Shown piece after piece: positions 51,501-63,500 of a stretch of 64,000 bases of DNA. Both the position numbers and the translations under genes were made by a program. The stretch comes from Branchiostoma floridae (taxonomy: Eukaryota > Chordata > Leptocardii > Amphioxiformes > Branchiostomatidae). The stretch spans positions 22,893,249-22,957,248 of the forward strand of contig NC_049980.1 in assembly GCF_000003815.2 (NCBI RefSeq), written 5' to 3'. Under the pieces are notes generated by a model. The model saw only the letters and a program-made list of their open reading frames with translations, had not been told where the DNA came from and made no database searches. Position 1 is the stretch's first letter; each line of letters opens with the position of its first letter.

Positions 51501-54500
51501 AGCACTGGAAGCCAAGGTCAAGGAGGCTGAGGAGCATGCTGAGACTCTGGAGGAAAGAGCCAAGAACATGGAACAGTTAGTGCATCTCCTCACTTTCATC
51601 TGTAAAATTGGTTAAGCTGCACCCATCCTACCATCCCAGGACAGTAATTTACTTGTGGGGACAAAAATACTCACCTTTTCCATCCCTAAAAGGGACAAAA
51701 ATTTTAGTTTCTTGAAAAGAAAATACATTTGTATACAAATTTACAGTATCTAACATTTCAAACTATTTGGTGAGATCATAGATAATTTGATACGTTTTTG
51801 ACCACTAACTTTCTTCGTTTGTTTTCTTGTAGACTGAAGTCCAGTGGTGGTGAGGCCTCCAAGAAGGCTGTGGAAGTGATTGACGCCTACACAAGTGTGG
51901 CCAATAAAATCAACGATGCCGAAGCTGCGGCAAATGATGCCAGGAGGGCAGCAAATGATGCCAAAACTGTAAGCTGTGGTTCTAAGTTTTGATTTTAAAG
52001 GTGCTGAGGACTAATGTTAAGTGTGTTGCCTCCCTAAAAGAAATCAAACTCAACAAGACATAAGATTAGAACATTACACAATTTAGAACACTAGTCACAT
52101 GTTGATAGTCATTGTTTTTATCATTTGTATCTTATATTTGAGGTTAATTTATTATATTTCAGCCATACCATAGGTATGGTGAAATATATTGTTATATTGC
52201 AATCCATACATAGTATGGGATTGCAATATATTGCTTTTCCTGTGTTTCTTCTTCTTCTCCTGTCAAATCTTCAAATGGATTCAACTTTTTTATTTTTTGA
52301 CCAAATGAGCTGAAATATGGCGTAGGCATAAAGTTGGCAAATACCCCCAGGTGTTTTTTTCACTTTCTTGATAGAGGCCTTAGAATTTATGATATTTAGG
52401 GTTTTTGGTCATTTTTAGACAAAATATGTATATTTTGGGCCCCTGTGCCCTGGTATTACAAGCTAATGACCTGACATTTGGTACAGAGGTGCATTAAACA
52501 TATGAGCACAGAAAACCATCAACACTTTCTTCATAGATTGCTTAAAAAATGAGTTATTTTAGGGCTTTTGGCCATTTTTGACTAAAAATGTATATTTTTG
52601 GCTCCTATGCCTTTGTATCAAAACCAAATGACCTGAAATTTGGTACATAGGTGCGTTTGACATATGACCACAGAACCCCATCAACGCTTTATTCATTGTC
52701 TACTCCAAAAATGAGTTATTTTAGGGTTTTTGGCCATTTTTGACAAAAACTGTATATTTTTGGCTCCTATACCCTTGTATGAAAACCTAATGACCTGAAA
52801 TTTGGTACAGAGGTGCATTGAACATATGCTCACAGGACCCCATTGACACTTTCTTCATAGATGACTTCAAAAATTAGTTATTTGGGGGTTTTCAGCCATT
52901 TTTGACTAAAAATGTATATTTTTGGCTTCTTTGCCCTTGTATGTAAACCAAATCACCTGAAATTTGGTAGAAAGGTAAATTGGACATATGACAACAGGAC
53001 CCCATCAACACTTTCTTCATAGAGCACTTATAAAATGAGTTATTTTGAGATTTTTAGGCATTTTTAACTAAAAATGTATATTTTTGGCTCCTATGCCCTT
53101 ATATTGAAACCAAATGACCTAAAATTCGGTATGAAGGTGTGTAGGACAAGTGCCCACAGTACTTCATTTTCCCATTGAGCAAGCATTACTTCAAATTGTT
53201 GAATTTGGGGCCTTTTTCAAGGATGAAGATGGATTGCAATATGCTGTATTTGCTCCTAAGCAAATGTCGGCCTTTCTAGTATTCGTAATGTTTCTTTCTC
53301 CTGTCAAATCTTCAGAACACGGTATCTCCGTTGTTCCTCAACCGAATGACTTGAAATTTGGCACAAGGGTAGAGTGGGCCAATACCCTCGGGCGTTTTTT
53401 TCATTTTTTCCATATCTGTCTCTTAAATGATTTTATTAAGGTTTTTTGGTCATCTTAAGACCAAAACTGTATATTTGGGCCCCCTGTACCCTGGTATTAT
53501 AACCGAATGAGCTGAAATTTGGCACAGATGTGCCTTGATAAGTCCCCCATATAGATTCAATATCAGTTTTGGTGTACAGTACAACAAAATGCTTATTTTT
53601 GCGATTTTTTGACCAATTTTTGACCAAAAAAGGACACTTTTGGCCCCTGTACCCTGGTATTACAACCGAATGAGCTGAAATTTGACAGAGATGTGCCTTG
53701 ATAATGCCCCCATATAAATTCAATAACACTTTTGGTGTACAGTACAACAAAATGCTTATTTTTGCGATTTGTTTACCAATTTTTGACCAAAAAAGGACAC
53801 TTTTGGCTCCTGTACCTTGGTATTGCAACCGAATGAGCTGAAATTTGACAGAGATGTGCCTTGATAATGCCCCCATATAAATTTAAGAACACTTTTGGTG
53901 TACAGTACAACAAAATGCTTATTTTTGCGATTTTTTGACCAATTTTGACCAAAAAAGGACACTTTTGGCTCCTGTACCTTGGTATTGCAACCGAATGAGC
54001 TGAAATTTGACACAGATGTGCCTTGATAATCCCTTCATATAAATTCAATAACACTTTTGGTGTACAGTGCAACAAAATGCTTATTTTTGCGATTTTTGGC
54101 CAATTTTTGACCAAAAAAGGACACTTTTGGCTCCTGTACCCTGGTATTACAATTAAATGACCTGAAATTTGGTTTAGATAGGCATTAGATACTTGGTAAC
54201 AAGATTCAAGTAAAATTTTTGACATAAACAACTTTAAAATGATTAATTTTGGCACTTTTCTGAGGGGAAATTTGTTTTCTTTGGCCTCCTGACGTGACCT
54301 TCCGTGACCCCGCACAGAGCCACACCTGTGCGCGTCAGCCGGAGAGTTAATTGAATCAAAGACCTAGCCAATCAGCGAAGAGGAGGCCAAAGGCTAATTA
54401 ATATTCATAAGCGGGGCCTCATGATCCCGTATATAGCAGTGTTCCCGCCAGGGGGAGCAAAGCCCGCCTAAGGCTCTCGCATTTTAGACTATTCAGAATG

Positions 54501-57500
54501 CTTTATATTGTATCAGTTCTTAGGGGCATATCTATGATAATCGCAGCAGTCACTTAACTTCTCTTCAGGAGTTTAGCGTAACACTGTTTCAGGTCAAACC
54601 GTCAAAGGCAACTAAAAACAAACTGTAACGTTACTGAGTTCAACAGTACTTATAACTTGTTATCCGAAGTTGAAACGCTAGCGATGGTATTTTCGCTGCG
54701 CTGTTAGCTCCGTGCGACTGTTGTTGACGGTCTTATAACGGTATATTTTGCACCCCTGTACCCTGGTATGAGTAACATTTGGTATAGATAGGCATAATAT
54801 AGTTGGTAAAATGATCCAAGTAAAATTTTTGGCATAAAGTACTGTAAAAGGCTTAATTACAGCACTTTTTTAGGGGAAATTGGTTTTCTTTCGTTCTCCA
54901 TGCCGTGACCTTTCGGACGTTCACCCCACAGAGCCGACATCTGCACCTGCGTCTAGCCGGCAGGAAGAGTTAATTCAATTAATGGTTCAGCCAATCAGCG
55001 AAGAGGAAAGCGAAGGCTAATTAATATTCATAAGCGGGACCACACAATACGTTAACTTGAAGACTCAGGCCGTACAGACTTCTCGCCAGGATTTTTTCAA
55101 AGCGTCGGACAGGGGTCCGGGGGCCGCCGAATGTCCCTGGCGGGGTCCAGGGGCAGGGCCACTGTGGGGGGGACCCAGGTGGGCGAAGCCCCCCCCGGAA
55201 GCTCTTGCATTTTAGGCTATTGAGAAGGCTTCTTTTATCAGTTTTTTTAGGGCCATATCTACGATAATCGTAGCAGTCACTTACTTCTCTTCAGCAGTTT
55301 GACTTTAAAATATTTCGGGTCAAAGCTTCAAAGACAACTAAAACCTCATAAACAACAAACTTTACTTAGCTCAACAGTATACAAAAATATTGTACGGGTT
55401 GCCATCCTTAGTTGAAGCGCTTATTTATAGCGCTAGTATCTTCGCTGCGCCGTTAGCCGCCGTGCGACTTTTGTTGACGGTCTGATATCCCTACGTCGCC
55501 GCCTCGCTGATATTCCCACGGACATGTTTCAAAAAAAATACCCAGCAAAAAACGCTGTTCTGCGTCAAATTCTATTCTATAAAACTCAGTGTTACAGTCT
55601 AAATATTTTGTAGAAGCACCGCTGTAGGAAAGAAGGTCCAAGCAATGTAAAACATCACGTAGCATTAAGTTCGCTGTCAACTGGCACACAGCACATGACT
55701 GTTTGAAACTCTAAGTCTAATCAACAGCCGTGTTTGATTGATAGCCGGCGGTCCTATGATGAAGTCGGCGAAAGGTGCGTTAGTTAGAAAATCTGCGTTT
55801 AGTTTTGATACGTTTAGTTTAAGTTAGACAGTGGCGAGAATGATTATTTTCTCATCAATATTTCTCTTCAGAATTATTTGAACTTAATTGTACATCTAAA
55901 CAATTGGCTTACCTGTGCAATGTTTATATGATTAATGATCAGTGTACTGAAATCATGTGTAACGTATGGCTCCTAGTCAATAGATCAGCATTTTCTCTAT
56001 AGTGACCACCTGTCTATAGTGGCCACATTTCCTAGTGCTGTTGTTGTTTGGCATAAACTTTGAACATTTAAATTGTAAGTAACTTTAAACTGCCAGAGTT
56101 TCAGCCCAATAAAACACTCTCAGCGCCAGGGTATGAACAGACTGACCAGACAGACGAAAATAAATCCTCGAACAAGGTTCAATCGTATCTTCCGGGTCTG
56201 GCAGGAAGTTGTTAAACTAAAATAAGAATAGGCTCGATGGTTGATTGCATACAAAGTAAAACAGTTTAACAGTTTTACAGCTTGAAGAAAACAAACGCCC
56301 CTACAGTACCTGCACCTGCTTGATAATTACCTTCGCCAAGAAGGTCATGTTATGGTTAGAAAATTTTTTTGTGTCCCAGTATATAGGTCAATCTCAAATA
56401 ACTTTGGTAGCTGAGGATGGAATGTCGCGATATTTGGTATTTGAGTTGCGGTTGCGTATAGCAAGGTTTTGTACGAAAATGGTACTGTTGGCGCTTTCTG
56501 TCGTGAGTGCAGCGGGGTGAGTGTGTGTGTGTGTGTATCTGCGTACAAGATAACTTTTGACGCTGTGGATCGTTTTGCATTATATTTGGTAATTATTTAG
56601 GGGTTTGGAAAACGACGGTCAAGTTCGATAATGGGCATCCTGGCGACAAGTTGTGGTACTGCAGCGGACCGTCGAAGTTGGCGTTATAGTCATCCTGAAG
56701 TGGCAGGTTGAGGATTTTTGGCTAGTGGATACGTCTTTGGGTAGGGAGTAAATCGTGTAAGTTTGGGCCCCCTGGCGGCTTGTTTTGAACTGCAGTGGGC
56801 GATTTTGTTGTTATCTTTGAAAGAGAGTAAATCAAGCAGTGGTTGGTGGATTTGCATTATTTTTGGTAAGTACATACCTTAGGTAATGATTAAAATCCTG
56901 AAATGTATTGTATGCAAATCAGGGCTTAATTTACATGATAATTAGAAGAATGTGTAAATCCTTCAATTGACCTCTTTTCTGGACAGTCAGTGCTCAGTGT
57001 TTAAATACATCTGTGGTGCAGATTTGTGTTGTTCATGACATATTTGTGTCATCAAAACATAGATGTTATTGTTGCTAACACATTGTTTATTAGTTCTCAC
57101 TTTGCAAGTTCCATGTTGTTTGTTTGTGCACTATGGGAAAGGGGTTTCTCCATTTTGATGTCAAGGGGTGTTTTTCCGGGCCTTAGGCCACACCGATTTA
57201 ATTTCTTGGTTCACGGATTCGCTCGCTCCTATTTTTTGGAAAAAAAAATAAAAATAAAAATTACTACTCAGCAAATTTTCACCATTAATGAAACCATTCA
57301 CCAACTTTCTGGTGTAGCAAATTGGCCTTTATATAATAAGCTCCTTAAAGTGTGGGTACAGGTGCTGTTACTGTACAAAAATAGTGTTTTTGTACTTTTT
57401 TCAAGCTGAAAACTTTTTTTCTTTATGTTTTGGATTAGCCATTACCTTTACCCCAACCATTTTACAATTTTTATTTTTATTTTTATTTCGCCCTATCGCT

Positions 57501-60500
57501 CCATATTTTTTATGAAAAAATCCGTGAACCAAGAAATTAAATTGGTATGGCCTTATATTGGTGATGCTTACATGTATGTGGCAGGGAAAAGTGGAAGCTT
57601 GGTGGTTTGTGGCCTTTTCATTACCTTTGCCAAGAAGATTAAACTTTTGGTTAAGGCTGAAGCCATAGTGTTAGGTGAGTCTTTATGTAGGTCAACAGTA
57701 TAACTGGAGAACTGATTGATGGATCTTCATGATACTTGGTATTGAGTAGCGGTCGCAGAAACAAAGGTTGAGTTTGAAAATGGTTAGCCCGGTATCTTTC
57801 GTGGGTACTGCAGCGGGCTCAGTGTGTGAGTGCGTGTGTGTGTGTGCGGATAACATAACTTGAGAAGCTATAAAACCTTTAAGTCATTGATAAAGGCATT
57901 CTCCATAACGAACCTTGAATGTTTGGCGAAGGTATGTGTTTCGTGGAACTCTAGTTATTAAATCGTATGCCCTACTTGAATAAAAAAAGTTCATTGCAAT
58001 AATAAATGTACCCACATCACAAGGAGCTTATACTTTTTTAAACTTACACCTAGTTATCGTACTGAAAATTGTTAATGACATTACATGAAGTCATTCAACA
58101 ATTTTCAGTCATGATGAAAATTTTCTGAATGGAAGGTGTGATTATTGTCATTTTCTGAAAAATAGAAGCAAGCTCTGTTTTTACCTGGAGTCAATTCACA
58201 ATACCAGTCCACTTTGGGGGATAATGTATTGTTAAGAGGATGTTCCATTTTTGCGCAGGGGTGATTTGGAACAGTCCAATGTTGCGTGGGAAGGGGTATG
58301 GCTGAAATATGCTGTATTTGCTCTTAAGCAAATGTCGGCCTTTCTAGTTATTTATTATGTTTGGTTATAAGTTGTGATGGAGGCTCCATGGTGCTGAAAT
58401 GCCTTCATTTCGCGTCATGTTTCTAAAGTGGTACAATGTCCGTTTACCTGCTGTATGTTTTGAAGATTTTATACTGAGAATTGATTATCTAATGTTCTTA
58501 TAGCTATTTCAAGGCGCATGGGGATGTTTGCTTCAATTTGGGTTCTGTGCAAATATATGATTTTCCCGTTTATGTTTTTTTAGAATATTTAAAGGAAGTA
58601 TTTTAAGGATGTTTCTACTGTTCTGCAGCTATTAAATTACTTCTTTCAGATTGTTGATGATGGGAACTTTGTGGTTGAGGCACGGAATTCCAAACGGAGG
58701 AGTGAAGACAAACAGAATCAAGCAACGGATCAGAAGAACAAGGTCGACAATGGTAAGGAATCCCAGCAATTGTTGGTGGTTCAGGCTTTCAGAACACTTG
58801 TTTTCCAACTCAAGAGTTACTATCTATCGCAAGGCAGTGTAAAAATGCAATAGTAAGAGCAACTTCTTCTTCACTAAAGGATAGGATTCAAATTTGGTTA
58901 TGTGCTTGTTTGTTTTGTGATAGTTTATCCATATAGGTTTTGAAAGCAGCTGTCGTCTTTCTTTAGTTGAGAAGTCAGGTCATAAGCAGTTCAATATAAT
59001 ATGCGAGTGTTTGCCTGCAAGTCTAAGTTTTGTTTTATCTGTGTCAGAACTGAAGCCCAGACTGGAGGCTGGTCGCCAGGCTACAGAAGCCATTCAGAAC
59101 GGGCTGAACAGTGGCAGGACTCTGCTCGCCGACATCACTAGGCAACTCGACAACCTGGGTAAGAGTCATCATCCTTCCTTTTTATTCAGTTGAAATTTAC
59201 TGCTTTTAATTCATGAATACTGGTTTACCATTCAAAGAATTTCGTGATCATTATTATTAATAGCAACACTGGCTTTTGCATGTAATTTTGTATATGATGT
59301 CACCATTATATGGATCAGCTCTGTGGATCTAGAGGGCAGGGTTTATGTACCATGTAAGGGGTTGCATTCAACATTTTGAATGGTGGTGTAAAGTCCATGG
59401 CTGTATGGCTATGTATGGAAGTTTCTGGCGTTAGCATCAGTTGTCAAACACACTTATCTAAAAGGTAGTGGTTGGTCAGTGTGCTGACTGATGACTGATG
59501 TGATGCTTGCTACTAGTCTACAGTACGGTCATATTTTCACAGCTTTTTTTGTAGCTAGTAGATAGAAGTTTTGTTGATATATCTCTACCTCTCTGTATCT
59601 TCAGAACTTACAGAATCAGTGGATCGGGCAAAGATGGAGAAAGCAGCAAACCGAGCCACACGGACAGATAGCACAGTGAATGACATCATCTCGGGCAAGT
59701 ACGCCGAGGACAACAACATGCGTGGGAACCTGAAGAGTGGTGAGTGCCAAGTCTCTTCTGTGATGGGAACCAGAATCATGTTCAACTTGGCTTTGAATTG
59801 TGTGAAGAACCAGTTTTGGGTTTGATGTGACTCATGGTAGTATGTACACCACAGTTTCAACACCTAGCTAGACCATTACACTGGTCTTGTATATTTACTT
59901 ACCATATAAAACGTTAATTGTATGTCCTAATTCTTATCTATACCTCTTCAGTCCTCCAACTGTGTGAAAGAAACACAAGCTGCAGCAAACTCACAGTGCT
60001 CATGTTGAGTAGATTCAACTGAGGCATTCATTTTACATGTAGGATGTTCCTTTGAACATGATTGTAATCTACATTATTGTTTGCTGCAGTGCAAGAGATG
60101 GAGAACTCTGTCGGAGTCAGCAGTGGTGGAGGGGGAACAGGCGACCTCAGCGGTGTCAGGGCCAACTGTGAGATTCAACTCATATTTTTCTATGCAATTT
60201 TAGCAGACTATGTGTTGCACTTTCAACTCTAAAATCAAAGAATTAGGCCTGTTACTTGAAGTACATGGCTCACCACCTGACTTGCAATGCATTACTATAC
60301 AAATTCACCAGCCATTAGATGACATAAGACATAAGATTAAATTTGTTTTTCCTGATCTTAGCTATTTGAAATGTGACCTCTGTCTTTTATTCACAACAAC
60401 CTTCACCCATGGACCCTGTTCAGACAAGGATTTGTGAATCAGAATTCACCCGGGCACAAGATTGATCCAATTTGATCCATCTCCTGATGTGGATTTGCCA

Positions 60501-63500
60501 GGTTGGGATTAACATCCCTTGGAGCCAGATTCAACGGTTCATACCAGGGTTTGCAAATCAGTATCAAGCCCATGCCTAGGTAAATGGGGTCTAAAAGGAT
60601 AGTTAAATCATCCTGCTCATCTACAACTGGTACTGAACACCCTCCCACTTTTCTGCCCAGTGAACACGGTCAGGGCCAGTCTCCAGCAGGTGACCAGCCT
60701 GCGGGCCGAGCTGAGCGCCAGGTTCACATCCATCAGCAGCTCCTTCAACCAGGTGACTGGGAACCTCCGGGCCATCCAGGAGATGGTCAGGAAGGCCAGG
60801 GCACAGGTCAACGAGGTCAGAGCCAGTCTACTCTATTTCCAGCACAAAATCATGATGTTCCAGTATCTGACGTGTCTAAATTTTCACAGATTTCTTCAGG
60901 AACTGACACATTTCCAACACTTAAACTTGAAGACTGTCACAATAGAGGGTCAAAGCATAGTTTGTTTAGGGATAACTTTTGGCATGAACGGTGGTACAAA
61001 ATGTCAAGGAAAAATGAAAATACAATGCGTCACAAGAGCAGTTTATGACATACGTGACACATTGTTCATCTATTCAGCCTAGTGGCACATAGGACAGTAA
61101 GCTTTTTTGCTTCATGTATTGTAGGTTTTAACTTTTGTGTTGAAAAAAAAAACCTACCAGTTTCTATTGTCTATTTCAATATCAGTTGCATACATGTAAG
61201 TCATGAGGTAAAGAGATAAAATGTTTTTTGACCTTTCAGATTGGGATCCCGATGAACTTTGGCAGGCGGTCAAGTGGTGCTGGAGGCGGAACCACTGTAC
61301 AGCTCAACCAGCCCGCTATTCTTCAGCGATTGGCCAACCACAAGAACTACTTCACAATGTCCATGGAGATCAAACCTACACAACAAGATGGAACTATCCT
61401 CTTCCTGGGAGACCCTACAAATGTATTTTGAACACTTACTTTGCATGGTTATAATCATTGAATGTGCAATGCAAGTTTTAAAAGATTTGTCCAAAAAAAA
61501 AAGAAAAAAAAAAAGAGAGATGCGCCATGTTATTGTCATAAATAGGTTTCTTGTCAGTGAGTAGAAATCTAATGCAACTCAAATTACTAGGCAAATCAAT
61601 CTGTTTTGAAAATCTGTTACTCAGTCTTCTTCATCTCATTTGTTGAAGATAGTCTTTCAATATGTGATTTTGTGTTTAAAAAAGGCAAATGGAGGATTCT
61701 TTGCCCTGGAACTGATTGACGGCAGGGTTCGTGCCTCCACCAAACTCAGCAGTGCCAGCCCATTCTCTGTCGCCTCGAGGGGCCAGGTAGCCATGAACAG
61801 ATGGAGCTGGATCAATGTAGAAAGGTCAGGTCACATTTGATCTTAAGGTGAAATGTATCAATCTCTAAGCAGATCTTGGGATTGGAAAATCTAACAGCCT
61901 GGATCCAACAACTGTCTGTAAGTGTTGGCTCAGAGCATAAGAGGCTCAGGGCAGCCAGGAAATGTTACCATTTACACTCTACATGCCCTTGGTATTGAAT
62001 GGGTCTCACTAGCCCTGTCCTTGGTATTGAATGGGTCTCACTAGCCCTGTCCTTGGTACTGAATGGGTCTCATTATACCTGTCCTTGGCACCAAATGGCT
62101 CTCACTATCCCTGTCCTTGGTACTGAATGGGTCTCACTATACCTGTCCTTGGTACTGTATGGGTCTCACTATACCTGTCCTTGGTACTGTATGGGTCTCA
62201 CTATACCTGTCCTTGGTACCAAATGGGTCTCACTATCCCTGTCCTTTGTATCAAATGGGTCTCACTATACCTGTCCTTGGTACCAAATGGGTCTCACTAT
62301 CCCTGTCCTTGGTACTGAATGGGTCTCACTATTCCTGTCCTTGGTACTGTATGGTCTCACTATACCTGTCCTTGGTACCAAATGGGTCTCACTATCCCTG
62401 TCCTTGGTACTGATGCTGCCTGTACTAACTGTGCCTGTGCTGTTGTTGAACCATCAGGGTTGCTAACCGCATGGAGGTGACCGTGTCAGCAGACAGGGAG
62501 GAGACAACAGGCGGAACAGATGGCTCCAACTTCATCCTGTTGGACCTACCCGCAGGCTCAGGGCTGTATATGGGAGGGGTCCCCGCTGGATCCAATGTGA
62601 GTAAAGTTGTTCCTCTACTAGCGTTCTGCTGCCTACCCCGATGCCTGGGACCCCAGCAGCTGTATAATAAAATACTGGATACTACTGCTGCTGCTTTGAA
62701 TGAATTCTTCTTTGATGTCAACACAATATCAATTGTGATTATAGTCACAATTTTAATTAGAATTATGACTACAATTGCAGATGCTTTGCTAAAATGGCTT
62801 CTGTATGATAGCAGATACAATTGCAGATGCTTTACTAAAATGGCTTCTGTATGATAGCAGCTACCTTGTACTTATCAAAGCTTGTGTTATCTGAGGTAAA
62901 TATCCCAACAACTTTCACATCACAAGTTGTACTTGAGTTTTGAATCCTTTTCTGATTTGCATCTCATTTTTCTAGCTCCATGCAAGTCTGCGGGGAAATG
63001 GATTTTCAGGCAACATTGATGAGCTGAAATTTGGAGAAACTCCGTTAAGTCTTTGGAACTTCCAGGCAGCTGCTGGCATGTTGTCCCCTGGGACTCCTCC
63101 TGACAAGGAAAGGTGAGGTTTGCACAGTAAAGATTTGGTATCAAGTAAGGCAGTTGTGTCACATCAAATGGCTAATGGACATAAGATTGAGAGAGCAAGG
63201 GTTTGATCCCTGGTTTGATTCCTAGCTAGACATTGTGTCCAACTTTCCTCACACCACCCAGGTGTAAAAAGGTATACCTGACTTTGGTTGGGGAGGTACA
63301 TTGTAGAAGTAGACGGGTGGCCTTTCAATACTATCCCATAGACACAGGGTATCTTAACACACTGCCCCTATGGTCTCAAAAAGGCCATGGGGCTACCTTT
63401 ACCTCTAAGAACATTTACCGGTACTCAACATTCAGGTCCAGGCCCAGTTCAGGTCCAGAGAATCAGATCAGCATTCTGACCTGAACTTAGACCTGATCCT

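Larger units (their letters stand above)
51969..58649. other. 6.7-kb repeat-filled intron
   Basis: The largest intron in the window apart from gaps between genes. In order it holds a hairpin-rich start near 52160-52225, a 162-base satellite (52.3-54.27 kb), two promoter-like direct repeats (54.13-55.49 kb), nested inverted-repeat elements (56.33-57.93 kb), and a short dispersed repeat near 58300-58345 (TTTGCTCTTAAGCAAATGTC) also present at 53245. Nothing in it looks like a host exon. Confidence 0.85.

Noticed and set aside
53436-54315. Overlapping minus-strand frames of up to 180 residues with a repeating peptide
   Set aside because: They are the 162-base satellite read in frame; no start context, splice site or known domain, and the repeat period explains the openness.
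61999-62466. 155-residue frame of repeated Leu-Ser-Leu-Val-type peptide
   Set aside because: Produced by the 32-base minisatellite; only its last part overlaps a real exon (62458-62596), which is read in another frame.
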